Positions 33,404 to 47,900 of a DNA stretch of 64,000 bases are shown here, piece by piece. Numbering within the stretch: position 1 is the stretch's first letter; each line of letters begins with the position of its first letter. Origin of the DNA: Bradysia coprophila (Eukaryota > Arthropoda > Insecta > Diptera > Sciaridae); contig NW_023503423.1 of NCBI RefSeq assembly GCF_014529535.1, positions 3,334,473 through 3,398,472 of the forward strand, written 5' to 3'. The translations under genes were made by a program, and so were the position numbers. Below the pieces are notes generated by a model. It was not told the DNA's origin, did not search any database, and saw nothing but the letters and a program-made list of their open reading frames with translations.

Positions 33404-35001
33404 GAAACGTCCCAACCCGAATTCTACGACAGAAGAAGACCGACCAGTCGTTAGGAACGTAGGATCAGAAGATCTGCCTGACAAAATTGTTGAAGAAGTA
33501 AAGGCTGCAGTCAACGAAATGAAAAACAAAAAGTCACCTGGTGAAGATGGTGTTCTCATCGAAGACATTAAACTAGGTGGAGACTCCCTATTAAGTGCAA
33601 TAACGGCTTTGTTCAATCAGTGCCTCCAATGGGAAAAAATCCGGGAAGCATGGGAAAATGCAGAGATCACATTACTGCACAAAAAAGGGGACATAACAAA
33701 GCTAGAAAATTACCGGCCCATAAGTCTTTTATCAACACTGTACAAGCTATTCATGAAAATCATCACAAAAAGGAACACGAAAAAGTTCGACTTCTACCAA
33801 CCAGTCGAACAAGGTGGATTTAGATCAGGTTTCAGCACGAACGATCATTTACAAGTGATGAGAACGTTGATTGAAAAATGCAACGAATACAAGATTAGCA
33901 TAGTCTTGATATTCATTGACTTCGAAAAAGCTTTTGATTCAGTTGAAACATGGTCGATATGGGACTCATTGGACGAATGTAGAGTGGACTCAAGGTACTC
34001 CAAGGTGCTCCAATATGTGTACGAAAATGCTACGTCATGTATTAAACTTCATGAGAACACGACGAAATTCAGGCTAGGTCGAGGTGTAAGACAGGGTGAC
34101 ACCATCTCACCGAAACTGTTCACATCAGTCCTGGAGAGTGTTTTCAAGAAATTAGACTGGAGCAAAAAGGGAATTGACATAAAAGGAGAATTCCTTAGTC
34201 ATCTCCGTTTCGCAGATGACATTGTCCTAGTCGCACTAAATCTATACCAAGCACAAGTCACGTTAGAAGAGTTAAATGAAGAGGCTAACAAAGTTGGTCT
34301 CAAGATGAACTTATCTAAAACGAAAATCATGACAAACATTGACGACGACAGACAAATAAAAATTGGAGACACAGTTATTGAAAGAGTCGACAGCTATGTA
34401 TACCTTGGTCACAAACTGAAATTAGGTCTAGACAACCAAACTGCAGAAATCAAGCGTAGAATTGGTCTTGGATGGGCAGCTTTCGGGAAACTCAGCCTGA
34501 TTTTCAAAAGCAAAATGAATAATAGTCTAAAACGGAAAGTTTTCGATAGGTGTGTCCTTCCAGTGTTGACATATGGAGCAGAAACGTTAACATTAACCAA
34601 AGCATCTGAAAATAAGTTGAGAGTGGCACAAAGAGCCATGGAACGAAGAATGCTTGGAATTACACTCAGAGACAAAATGACAAACCAATGGATTCGCCAA
34701 CAAACAAAAGTCGGTGATGTCATGGAAAGAATTGCGTCTCTAAAGTGGAGTTGGGCAGGACATATTGCAAGAAGGACAGATGACCGTTGGACCAAAGCCA
34801 TCATGGACTGGAGACCCCCCACAACAAGACCTGTCGGAAGACCACCAGAGAGATGGACAAACGGAATAAAGAAATACATCAAAGGTACATATGGACACAC
34901 GAACTGGCAACAAGTGGCAATGGATCGTACAACATGGAAAAATTTAGGGGAGGCCTACATCCAGCAGTGGATACAAACAGGCTAAAGAAGAAGAGAAGAA
35001 G
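33404..35001 (+). mobile_element. 5'-truncated RTE-like LINE with near-intact RT ORF
   Basis: A long open frame through to the stop at 34985 covers the RT domain and C-terminal part. Finger motifs include SPGEDGVLIEDIK, ENYRPISLLSTLYKLF and FIDFEKAFDSVE. GVRQGDTISPKLF precedes the intact FADD catalytic box in LRFADDIVLVA, and YGAETLTL, WAGHIARRTDDRWT and GRPPERWTNGIK follow. The upstream endonuclease is missing. A (GAA)n tail (about 34986-35001) and a 9-bp target-site duplication AAGCCCATC (33395-33403 and 35002-35010) fix both ends. The open frame starts 20 bases before the left duplication, so its first residues are host sequence. A broken copy of the same family lies at 60695. The clade name rests on motif pattern only. 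Confidence 0.9.
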
Positions 35002-35010
35002 AAGCCCATC

Positions 35011-38000
35011 CTTATCAATTCCATATTTTTAAAAAGGAGTCAAGGTTGTTTGTGGCTACGGAGGAATCAACCTGATAAACTAAAATTCTATGACTCTCTG
35101 TCGACTTCTTTATGCAATGAGTCAAATTCGCAATCAATCTAACATCATTCGTCTTCCAATTCATACAATTTACGAGTCAGTCCTTCGTCGATTTTTTTCC
35201 GACTTTTTAAGCATCGACAACGAATAAATTATCGGACAAAGAATAAAATGGTAATTTTGCAATTTTCCACCTAATACGACGATAAAATGCGTTTTTCTCA
35301 GATCTGTTTTTATTTTGTTTCCTTCTTCTTCTTCTCTAATCTTCAAGAATCTCGTATAAGAAATTAAATGGGCCTCAAGCCGTAACATATCCACTTGAAT
35401 GATGTGTTAATTTTTCTTTTGCATTGCTTTGTATTATATGGTGCTGTTTTATACATAAATTATAGGTTAACACTCTGGTAATTTGAATGGTAGTAACAGT
35501 TCAAACAAAACCATAAACTTTTCCATACAAAAGAGTTTTTACAATGGTTACGCATCGTCGATTCTATAGCTCGTTTCATTCGTATGGACAAGAACATCTA
35601 TCATTGAATTTGGGAAGGCTACAAATGGGATTCAAATTAAAATGTTTTTTTTTTTTTGGTAAATCACAACCGTCCATGAAATGCAAGTTCCTCCAAAGAT
35701 GTAATGCCATTAATTTGTGTAATTATAATTGTTCCGTCTTACGAATTTGAATATTAAGATTTTTAATGGAAATACTTAATTGAAAAAAAAAAAACAAAAT
35801 TAATTTAATTAACCCGAAAAGTAGTGGGAGTATTTGTTCTGATGTGAAAATGGGTATGCATCGAATCGGATAATGTATCGCGCAACAGAACACACAATAT
35901 TATGCGATGGTAATGCGGCGAGAATGATATTACCACTAAAACAGTCATCAGCGTGAATCTCGTTAAGCCGTTTCGCATGTGGTGCATTAATTAAACCTTT
36001 GTTGTGTCCGTCGTTCGGAATTTTTAAACGAAATTCATTTTTGATATGAAAATGTGGAACAATAAATTCAGTTTTGGTGACAAGGTGTAGTGGTCCGGAG
36101 TGCGAAAAATTGTTTTTAAAAAAAAACAAGAAAGATTTATCGAACGTTTGGACGTTGGTGAATAATTTATTTGAAAAAGTTTTTGGCGTGATGAGGCTCG
36201 ATATGTAGTACGGAGAGTACGTAGATATTTCAAATAAAAACGCTAATTTGTCGTGCGGCTTAGCGTGTTATTATGTGCATAATTTTGAAAATATTTTTCT
36301 TTCATAAATTAATCTAAATTATTTCCATTAGTTGCTACACATTCGCTTAACAGCAGCGTTAACAGTTATAACACAAATTACGTAAAACTAAAACTAATTA
36401 CAATTACACACGGTTTACACAACTACAGTAAATACCATCAGACGCCGCAAAACACACTTGATGAAGAAACAAAAATTCTTTTTTCCGATTTCCTTTCAAT
36501 TCATTTTTATGATTTTTCAGCCGAAAAATTTTCCATTTATCGGGTGCATGTCCAATTTTCGTCTATTCACCTGGCACTTCCTCTCTCTCTGTCATAAAAA
36601 AATCGTCGTAATTTGTTTGACTTTCGATGATTATCTGAAATGCAAATATTTAACAATAGCAAAGCCGAGAGCAAAGCGATAAAAAAAGTCGTCGCGTTAT
36701 AGCTACATGTTGTTGACTCCAAATTAGTGAGTGAATTTTTCGTTGATTGGAGTCAGATTGGGGATTTCTGTTTTTTGGAATTTTAAACCATAAAAAAGGG
36801 GTCAACTTTTGTTTACAATTGAATATTGAGCTTGTGATTGTTGACACTGTATTTCCAATTTTGTTTCGCTGAAGAATCGTTACGGCAGAGGCGACCAGGG
36901 CAATCAATCAATCAATTTGAGCAGACTTTCAGCATTAGGAGTCCTGCGAGGATTACAGGCTTGGCCAAAGTTCACAAAGGGTACCAAATTGGCAAATTTC
37001 ACTGATATGCGGTGCTCTATGAAACCTCTTATGAAATTAAAAAATCAACTTTTTTCCAATTTCACAGTCACTTGTAGAAGTTTCAATAAATAATCAGCTT
37101 AAAAAGCAACCAAAAATTTTAATTCAAAATGCCATGGTACAAAGACATGAAAATTGGCAGATGGTTACATTTGGAAAAATCTTCAGCAAAGTTGTGACAA
37201 ATTAAATGATAAACAATAAATCCAAAAAGAAATTTTAAAAACAACTCTGAAGGAAAGTGGAAAAATGTATGGAAAATCGGAAAATTTTATGATCCTAAAA
37301 AAAGACTTGGATCTTCCTCTCTCATTTGAGCTATATATCACTACACAAATCAGTTCACAATAATTCATTTAGGTTGCTTCTACACATAAAACGTTAAATA
37401 GGAGTGGAGGGGCGAAGGGAAGGATTTTTTTTATGGCAAGTAATCGTTTCTCAAATCTACGTATCAATATTAATCACTGGTGCAAAGCGTACCATTTGAA
37501 ATACTTTTATGCCCGTACATGCACCAGTATTAGATTGTTTTCGAAAAGCTTAACTTTCCTAGATTCTCTATGAGCTTAACTATTGAGGCATTGATAGAGA
37601 CGTCATTCAGCGATCTATGCGAACTTCACGCTACCACCCCGAATCTAAATCGCTCTTGAGACATGGAAAAACATATTTGAAAACAAATCTTTCATAAAAT
37701 TTTCTCTACTGGTTCGTCTTGAGTTTGGTCAAAGGTCACACATTTAAAACAATTAAACAAAATGTAAAATTCGACCCACCCAGCCAAAACTGTTCACAGG
37801 AAATATTTACGTCCCCAACGGGAAAATCGTTTTGCATCCGCACTTTAACTGGACGTACCAAATTATCAGATCAATTCAAAGCAGGAGAGCTGAATTGGAT
37901 CAATAATGACTGATCACAGACTGGAAAGTCGTTCGCTGGTTCATGTCAGCCGTCAGCATAATTTGGGTCTCATGCTCAGACTAAATAGAAATAGACTGGA

Positions 38001-38988
38001 ACTTCATACAAACATTTTGTTCGATCACATTCGTATTTGTTCGATACGAAATATCGCTTTTACTTTAGCTTCTGTTTCAGTTATACGTCTACCTATTTTC
38101 AGTCTATTTATATTTAGTCTCCTATTCCTTGCGTCGCTGAATTTTCTATATTGTTTACTACAAATCGGATTGAAATGGCAAAATTGCTTATGTATTTTGG
38201 GGCAATGGAAAATAGACTGCCAAGCATTTCAACCATAGAATGTCTGCCTAAAGTCGAGTGATAAACGTTGGATTTTGCTTCAGAGTACACCCTATTCAAT
38301 AATTTTAGGGTCAGATGAAAGCTATTCGTTTCAAAATACAAACTAGCCTACGAGATTCTAAAATCTCACATCCAATATTATTTTAGGTGCACGCACATCA
38401 ATTCCATTTTTTTTTTAAAACAATTTTACAACAATGGTCTGAGATCCAAACATAAATTGACGAACTTGACCTTCAAAGGACAAATCGAGTCCACCAAATT
38501 GATCATCAGTTTTGTGGCGTCTCTGAAACCATTGGATTATATGGCTAGTTGATGAATTTTAATTTTTATCGTCGACGCATATAAAATGAGGAAAAAGTTT
38601 TTTTTTTCCAACTTTTGTGGCTCAACAGACCATAAATTGTAGATTATTAAAAGATTGTTGGAATAAATTTAAATGTTGGAGTTGGAATCATTCGTTAAAA
38701 AAATTCGCTCGACTATTTTACTTTACTTGTGTAGCTGGTGCTGTGGCGTACACTTGTTCAAATATCGCACAATGACTTTCGACTTCAGTTCCTGACCTAA
38801 CCTTCGCGGGAAAAAGTAGAGAAAAATAAATAATTTCTTTACGTTTTGCTGCATTTGCGGTTCAGATTTGGTGTAGTGCATTCGCAATAAAACTTTGGAG
38901 TAGTTTATGCTTGACATGCCGTCACATACTCATTAGAACAATCATATCGGCTTGAAAAATGGTTCGTTTAAAAGTGCAGTGAATTGAA
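35011..38988. other. intergenic stretch, no gene called
   Basis: Nearly 4 kb of AT-rich DNA separates the LINE from the ADAMTS gene. Open frames reach 110 codons (37906-38238) but none shows a domain. Near 37450-37640 the plus strand gives a faint LINE-like string (HWCKAYHLK, TCTSIRLF) too weak to call. The 5' UTR and promoter of the ADAMTS gene probably lie at the right end. Confidence 0.4.
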
Positions 38989-41900
38989 ATGATGAATTCT
39001 TTTTTTCGGATGTTTGTGTTGTGGTTAATGATCCTTCTCTGGTGTACGTTGCTATCAATTTGCCAAGCAGTTCACATTGATATTGTGCGAAAGCCGTCTT
39101 TAAGATTCAATGGACTAAAGGTAAGCAGAACTTTTTTCACAACCAAAGTTACTTACGTTACGTTACATACGAGTGGGAGCCAACAAACCAACGGAACCAA
39201 CTCCATTGGTAGCTATTGGCGTTTATTGGTATTGGTATTGGACCAATACTATTGGTAGCTATTGACGGCTATTGTTAGCTGTTGGCATCAATAGCAAATA
39301 CCAGTATTTTCCCGCGTAGTCCTCACTTTGGAATAGTCATCAATAGCCAAAAATAGTCACTAACTGCCACCAATAGTATTGGTGCACTTCAAGTACCAAT
39401 AGAAGTAACACTGTATCACTGAACTGTTGGTGTCAGTTGGTTTCTCTTGGCGTCTATTAACAGCGACAGCAAATTGCACCTGTCCCAGTATTTGCTATCG
39501 TAGTTTTCACCTCGGTTACATAGGACAATAATGATGGATATGATGACTCTGGCGAGTGAGAAAATAACCAGGGAAAATCAATGAAAGTGTAAAACAGGTA
39601 TGGTCTATTGTCCGCCCGGAGGACATAAAAATTTGAGTTTCGTACTTAAACACACTCATTTTCATATTATTTTGACATAAAATGTGAGTGTGTTTAAGAC
39701 GAATTCGCCGATCGACCATACCTGTTCTAGACTTTCATTGGGGAAAATGGCTTCAAAGTTAATGAATTTTGCGTGACATTTTTTGGGGGAACCCTGATAC
39801 CGAGACTCCATTCCGAATATCGGTAATGAGTCATACTTTTCAGAACAGAAGAAATTTTTCAAACCAAAAGACCTTTCTAGCTGATAAACCCATTTTCTAT
39901 TTTCCGGAAAAATTTTTTGTTCCACAACTTTTCATGGAAAAAGAACTTAAGATGCACGTAATTACACAATTACGTACTGCTGCGCTACTCACATCAGGTT
40001 GTGAAGTGGATTTTATTTAATCAAAACAATAAACAATAAATTTCCATGTTATCGTAACCTATTAGCGGATGGATGGTTAACTTGCGCGTATTTCTTAATC
40101 TTACTCATCACTCGCGATACGTGAATTTTTGCTATTCGAACCCAAGTTTCACAAATAGAAAACTTTTCTATCGTCGTTTTTCCACTTCATAAACGCTATT
40201 TCCAAATCGACTAATTGTTTTAACCAAAAAATTTGTTGTGCCTCCTCTTACATAAAAATGAACATTTGATTTCATTGGAATTGCAGATAACCGGAAAGAA
40301 TGTTCATGAATATCTTGACGAAAACGAAAAACTGTTCATTTTTGGTGGAAGAGATCCAAGTGAGTGTTTTATAACTATCTGATGGCATCGTTTAACATTT
40401 AACTGTAACGATCATCGATGCTTTTATAGGAGAAAATGTGAAATTGGTCCATGTCTTTCACAAATCCAGATTTAAACGATCGATTGGCGAAAAGGTTATT
40501 CACATTCAAATTGATGGAGAAGAAAGTGAGTATGAGTATTGGAAAAGAGCATAGCATTGCGCCTAGCATTAACATTGAAAATTATTTGGAGGCTGGATGG
40601 TAGCAGAATATCATTCACGTTGCTTTCGTTAAGATAAAAGTCTTGATTTCTTAGTGTGAGCTAAAACACTTTGCAAGTGTACACTAGTAAGTACTTGCGT
40701 CAAAATTTGGAGGTTTTTTGACAGCTGACATACGATTGTTAATGCTAGTAGCAGTGCTATGAAGAGTTTAATTTTTGCATTTTGATTCAAAACTCTAGAG
40801 AAACGTATTTTACTCACTTCATCCCTCGAAAATGAGTCATTACTTCATTGACATTAGCGCTAAAGCTCATTTTCCGAGAGTCTAGTGAGTGCCATAACTT
40901 ACGTAATTGTTTGGAAATTACATTTTGCCTCGTGTGATTGCAGCCCTTGCCTTTGGCTTAAACTGCGACTGTCATACTTGACAAAACAATAGTTTCCAAA
41001 TAAGAACGTAATCCACTATCCCAACAAAAATCTCTTCGAGAAAAGTGTGACGCAGTCTTTGAAATACAATTTCTAAAATGAATGATATCGCTAGAGTTGA
41101 CGCTTTCAGCTTCGTTACGCAAAAATTAAATTTTACACCCAATTAGTTCAAACAAGCTGGCTTAGGTTTTCTCATCATCTGCCAAATAATTTTTACAAAA
41201 AAAATTTAGACTGGAAACAACAAAAATTTTAGCAAAAAAGTCTGCGTCGCAAAGTGGCAGATGTTCAGGAACAGACCAGCAAGAAAATTTATCTGCCACA
41301 TGCGACGCAGATTTTTTTGGTAAAATTTTGGTTGTTTCCAGTCAAATTTTTTTTGGTAAAAATTATTTGGCAGATGATGAGAAAACCTAAGCCAGCTTGT
41401 TTGAACTAATTGGGTGTAAAATTTAATTTTTGCGTAACGAAGCTGAAAGCGTCAACTCTAGCGATATCAATTCAAAAATTTGACGAAATTTGACGAAATT
41501 CTAAAATTTGACGAAATTCGAAAATTTGACGAAATTTGACGAAATTCAAAAATTTGACGAAATTTAAAAATTTTACGAAATTTAAAAATTTGACAAAATT
41601 TGACGAAATTCGAAAATTTTACGAAATTCGAAAATTTGACGAAATTCGAAAATTTGACGAAATTTGACGAAATTCGAAAATTTGACGAAATTTGACGAAA
41701 TTCTAAAATTTGACGAAATTCTAAAATTTGACGAAATTTGACGCAATTCGAAAATTTGACGAAATTCGAAAATTTGACGAAATTCGAAAATTTGACGAAA
41801 TTTGAAAATTTGACGAAATTCGAAAATTTGACGAAAGTAATTCTCTATCTGCCACCATTCAAGAAATATCTCCAAAACCCCAATTGACCCACCCATTTCC

Positions 41901-44900
41901 AACTTTCGATATTTTTCACATATGCCCCTCTGTTCTACTCGTAAAACTCTGAGACTTTGCCGAAGAAAGTAATTCTCTATCTGCCGCCATTCAAGAAATA
42001 CCTCTAAAAACATAATTGACCCATCCATTTCCAACTTTCGACATTTTTCACATATGCCCCTCTGTTCTACTCGTAAAACTCTGAGACTTTGCCGAAGAAA
42101 GTAACTTTCAATCTTTCATAACCCAAAAAAATATTAGTCCTTTCATCCTACGCTCGAGTAGCTCAAAATTTGGTCACTCTAATCACTCTAGCTCAAACGA
42201 ATCTGCCCCGATTTTTTTAATTATTTTTTTGTTCGAACCGTGTTACGAATACCTTTCATTTGATGGGTCGCACGCCTCTGTAGGTTTCAATACAGCTAAG
42301 CTACAGCCGAAAACGCGTTCCCGACCCTCGAAAACCACACTCAGAAACCACTTCGAGGCCAATAAAACAAAATTCTGGTTTTTCCTGGGGTAATGGCGTA
42401 TCACAATTTCATTTTTATGCCCACCCTGAGGTTCCTGCAAAATTTCATGGAGATTGGCTGACTAGTTTCCGAGATCGACCGTCGATAGATAGACAGATAG
42501 ATAGAAACATACAGAGTAAGTTGAAAGATTTTGATTGTTTGGAAAACGTTAATTTGGTGCATTTTCTATCAAAATGACCAACTTCAAAACGATGTATCTC
42601 CGGCAATTTTAAAGTTACATAGTCGAGTGATAGCTCGTTTTGCTCGTATTTGAAGCGCGAATAAGATAGAGTAGGATTTGTGGTGATACAGGTCAAAGGA
42701 AAGAAACTTAAATTCTCGCCTATATATAGTTGCCGCGTCTCAAAAAATTTCTTCGTTCTTTTTTTGGAAGTTAGACTGCGTCAAGTCCTCCGCTATCGCT
42801 TCGGACATGATTTAACGTTGTTTGGTGATTTAGGGTGTCTCCAGCATCGAGCTACTTCGCCTTGGGTTCTTTACTCATAAAGTTGTGTGGATTAATGGAT
42901 TGATTGTTCTCAATAAGTCATGCAGTTTGTTCCATCTTTCACTGCACACTAAACTTTTAACAGCAAAATTGGGTGCTGTTCCCATTTTTTCCATAATTCA
43001 AAAAGTGAACAGTGTTCACCAGCTGTAACCGCTGCGTTTATACCACTTTTGAGCCTCTTACGCTTGTAGTAAGAATTGTCAAAAACTATATTGCGCGCAT
43101 CTACTCTCCTCTCTGTTTTTGTTTACCTTTTTCCGGTGGGAAACCGATTCAAGGACAGTTTCAGGAAATTGTAATTTCATGCTGATACGTCGGCTAATCT
43201 TAAAACTGGAAAGCGACGAAGAGACGCTACTACTGTGCCTGATGTACGTATTGTTTGCCCTAAAATTGTAGAGTTTAATTCACCAATTAAAATGTCGGTT
43301 GCAGAACATGGACGATCCGATTACTAATTCAATTGAATCTAAGCGACGGTGCTTGGACGAAGATACCAATGATGTCGTTGAATCTAAGCGATCCCGTGTG
43401 GATGACATAGCAGATAATGTTGAAGCGATAGATGCACCAATTCAAGAGCTCCAATCTACAATGCCGGACAACGGGTCACCCATCTCCACTTTGAATGACC
43501 ATTGTTTGCAAGAAATATTCAAGCAAATCAGCATCGTTGATTTAAGCCGTGTAGCCGAAGTTTGTAAACGATTCAAACGGAATGCTGAGGAAATATTTTC
43601 GTTGCGCCACGCAAAACGATTCCGTTTCGTGTCATTGACTCTGGTGAAGCCGGAGGTTCTACGCAACTTTTCCAATTTAATCAAAACCGTTTACTTGAAC
43701 GGATCGCAGGCTTATCGTTGTTTGACCGGTTTCAATGAAAATAGTTTGATTCAAGCGCTTCACTTACGCAGTGCACACATTGACGTCGCGACATTGCAGC
43801 CGTTGCTGGGCAAATTGACATCGCTCGAGATTTCAAGCTGTGAATTTGACGGTGATCCAGCAGATCTGCTGTCATTTTGCAGTAAACTTCAGTATCTGAA
43901 GGTCAAGCTAACTTCATTCGGGGGATTGACACCGTGCACGATACCAAAACTACAAAAATTTGAATATGACAACTACGAATACACCGAACAATTGCTCTCG
44001 TTCATCGAATCAAATCCTCAGCTTTCATCCATTTCCGTTACGACCCTCAACAGGGTACACACACCGAAGGACTTCCAGCAACATTTACTGCAATTCGGGA
44101 ATTTTAGGTCGTTGAATTCACTAAAATTACCTTGCTTTAACCTAGACGTGACTCCGCTCATTGCATCCATGCGTACCAACAACATTCGCATACAACTGCT
44201 TCAATTGATTGATTGTCGAATAATTGAACCGGCTACGGCTTTCCAGCATTTGTTCCAAATGAAGGGAATCAAAAATTTATCGCTAACTGGTATCGAAGCT
44301 CTATCTCACGAACACTTCATTGGCTTGGCGAAGAAATTACCCGAACTGAAAGTGCTGCGATTAGAAACGCAACACAACACCAAATCCACACTCACAATCA
44401 GTGACATCAAACAATTCGTTCGACACGCGAAAAACATCCATTTGCTCACCGTCGGTGTCGTAAGCAATGTGACAATCGATCGTGACTCGTACAATGATTT
44501 ATTGGGTCTATTGGCTACGGGTGGTCGTAAGACGTTGACGATTACCTTCATCTATGTAAATTCGATGAAAATTTCCGTACCAAAGGAGACTTTAAAGGCG
44601 CACAAGGAAAAGATTCGAATTGTTGGAATCAAGTATGACGATTACATGGACTACATGCATGATGATGGTAATGACAGCGAACCGGATGACTATGATGATG
44701 ACGACGACGACGACGATGATGACGATAGTGATGATGTCAGCGACGATGAGGACGACAATGTATCGAACCACTCAAATGCAAGTGATGACGAGAGTGCAAC
44801 TAGCAGCAGCAGTGATGAAGATTCCGACGAAAGTTCGAATTTTGCTTCGATTCTGGGATCAGATGATGACTCGGATGAAAATTCGCATGACAGTTGGTTG

Positions 44901-47900
44901 GATGATGTATATAAGAAATGATGTTATTTGTTCAGGTTGGATGCCCGAGCATGTTTCGTTGCGCCAAGGGTACTCAATTTAGTGAGTAAATATTGTTTGC
45001 AAAACCGAATTGCTTTTCATTAAAAACTCAAAGACGCCAGGCCGACGAGCAGTTATGAAGGAGGGATTACTTTTGAGAGGGGCCGTGGTTGCCACTTGCA
45101 AGTTGAAAGTTTTTTTTCCTCTGGTTCATACTATTGGTTTCGCTTTGGTCGTCTAGGAATGGGTCCTCCAACAAAGTTCCAGAAATCTAAAACAAATTAG
45201 GAAATCAGTCCCTCTCTCGACCTTATTTCCTTCCTATTTTAAATCATTTGAAATCGAATCCGTGTGATTCATAGGCCAGAAGCTGAAATTAGCCTTCCAG
45301 AAAAGCAACCAACTGATCGACGACAATTTCGTCTACATCAAACGGGATGGCAATACATCCATACTTATCGACGATTATCCGAGAATTGCATCCAGATTTC
45401 GTGATTGCTTCTACAGAAACATCAATTCGGCATTGGATGTTTGCGATGGAAATATTGTAAGTGTTAGCGTAACGAGAGGCGCCCCCATAATGATTCCAAT
45501 ACAATGTAAATTTCATAGAGAGGAATGATCAAGCAGAATCAACATTTTTTCATAATACACCCGTTACCCGAACGATTCGGCACCCAATCCCACATTGTCT
45601 ATGAAATGAGACATCCGTTGAATGTCTCACACCCACCGATTATTGAATTCAATCAAGAACCCGGCAATAGCTCACTATCCGAACCCAATGTTCGGGAAGT
45701 GAAGAGGCGAATGAGGCGTCGTACATCCGCTACAGAAAAGATTCCACATGTCCTTCACATCGAAACTGCAATCTTTGTCGACAGAGATTTGTACAAGCAC
45801 ATGGCAATCAACTTTGCCAACGATACTGAATCGCAGATCATCAGATTCGTCCTTGCACTTGTCAATGGAGTTCAGCTGTTATACCACCATCCGTCGTTGG
45901 GATATCAGATAAATTTCGTGCTCAAAAGATTGGAAATATTGCACAGTGATCCGAAGGAATTGAAGAGGTCAAGCGACATTGACGTCTTTCTGAACAGTTT
46001 TTGCCTGTGGCAGAGGAAATTCAATCCCGTCTCCGATGCGGACATTGTCCATTTCGATCATGCTGTTATATTAACCGGTAAGATGCTGACTTTCTGTTTT
46101 AATTCTAGAGGAAAACGATTGCATTTCTGTCGGTAGGTCTCGATCTCTATGTAGTTAGCAAAAATGGAAAAGTGAGCAGTCAAGTAGTTGGTGAGTACGG
46201 TCTTAAATTCCAAACTTCCTTTGTTGTAACTGACTATAAGATTCCACTCTTCCTTATCGAAGGACTGGCACCCGTTGCTGGCATGTGTACAGCAACGTCA
46301 AGTTGCACGATCAATGAAGGAAAGCACTTCGAAAGCGTATTCGTCGTTGCACACGAAATCGGCCACAAGTGAGTTAAAGAATCGTGCACCGATCGAATCA
46401 ACGCCATCCTAATTCCAACACCAATTTTAGTTTAGGAATGCGGCACGACACACCTGAAAACAACTGTGATCCTAGCCTGTATATAATGTCGCCGACATTA
46501 GGAAGCGGAAAGATAACATGGTCAAGATGCAGTCAAAACTACTTGACGGCATTCCTGAAGTATAAATATTCGACTTTTGTCAAAACGCTGAAATGATAAA
46601 ATGAAACGTACAATTTTCAGAACACACCAAGCCAAGTGCATGTTCGACCGTGGTCATTTCGCTCCGAAGTTAGATCATTCAGCTGAAGGAATCTTACCGG
46701 TAAGTCTGACGCAGTCCTTTCTGTTAAGTGAAATTTTCATCGGGATATCGTCTTCTAAGGGTGAAAGGTTCGATGCAAACCAGCAGTGCATTTTAAAGTA
46801 TGGCAAAGATAGCGTACGAGCCGTTACTCAAGATGTATCGGAAATTTGTAGGGATTTGCACTGTCAAAGAGAACGGTATACGTGGACATCACATCCTTCG
46901 TTGGAGGGAACCAAGTGCGGAGACAGTCGAGTAAGAGATCTATTTGGCCGCGTTAAGTTAAGCTAAAACAACGTATCGTATTTGATGTGTGCTTTGGAGA
47001 GCTTTCAAAAGCTTTAGGCTTTTTTAGCCCCGTACGAAGTACAAAGGGGCTTATAGGATTACGATACCGTGTGTAATTGATGGAATTCGAAGCAGACGGT
47101 AAGGGCAAAGTGTTTGCCTATGTTCATAGATGACGAATCTGCAATAAAAATTTTGTCTGTCCGTCTGTCCGTCTGTCACGTCGATATCTTGAGTAAATCA
47201 AATCCGATTTCAAAATTTTTTTTCCCCTGAAAGATAGTCGAAATAGTGAGGCTAAGTTCGAAGATGGGCATATTCGGGTCGGCCCTTCGTGAGTTAGGGC
47301 CACCTAAGTGATTTAAGGTCTTTTGGTGATATTTATGGCAAAATAAACGATGGAAATGTAAATGACACGGCAAATGATAGGATTGTCAATACCAATCCAG
47401 GAAAAAAAAGTTTTTTTTTAAATCGGGTGAGTGGACCGTGAGCTAGGGCCTTAGAAGTGAAATGCTACTAGGGCCCTATGTGTATTTTACATAGAACTCG
47501 AGTAAATTTCATCCGTTTTTCGTAATTTTTGTTTGATTTGGAAGGTAATCGAATGCCGAATAGAATGTTGTTGAAAAAAAAAAAAATTTGGGTCCTTGGC
47601 CTAAGGCCGCTACTAGGGCCCTATGTGTATTTCACATATAACTCGAGTATATTTCATCCGTTTTTCGTAATTTTTGTTTCATTTGGAAGGTAATCAAAGG
47701 CCGAATAGAATGTAGTTGAAAAAAAAATTAAATTTGGGTCCTTGGACTTAGGCCACTACTAGGGCCCTATGTGTATTTTACATATAACTCGAGCAAATTT
47801 CATCCGTTTTTCGTAATTTTTGTTTCATTTGGGAGGTAATCAAAGGCCGAATAGAATGTTGTTGAAAAAAAAAATTAAATTTGGGTCCTTGGACTTAGGC

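Larger units (their letters stand above)
41018..42811 (+). mobile_element. non-coding dispersed element R1, copy 1 (1.8 kb, in ADAMTS intron 3)
   Basis: The same sequence recurs at 56497-57891, starting ATCCCAACAAAAATCTCTTC and ending CGGACATGAT in both. In order it holds a long inverted repeat (41084-41468), an array of AAATTTGACGAAATTCG-type units (41470-41836), a duplicated block ending in CTCTGAGACTTTGCCGAAGAAAG, a TTTCATTTGATGGGTCGCAC block, a GATAGATAGACAGATAG microsatellite, and a TTTGGAAGTTAGACTGCGTC block. There is no coding potential and no terminal inverted repeats at the outer ends. The class is unknown. Confidence 0.8.

Noticed and set aside
35805-36233. Overlapping minus-strand frames of 60-106 codons
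   Set aside because: AT-rich, no domain, no splice or poly(A) context.
37440-37660. Faint LINE-like string (HWCKAYHLK, TCTSIRLF) on the plus strand
   Set aside because: Too short and broken by stops; it cannot be separated from chance without a profile search.
41582-42034. Frames rich in FRQIFEF or KFSNFV (also at 56641-57085)
   Set aside because: They come from the TTTGACGAAA short tandem arrays of element R1.
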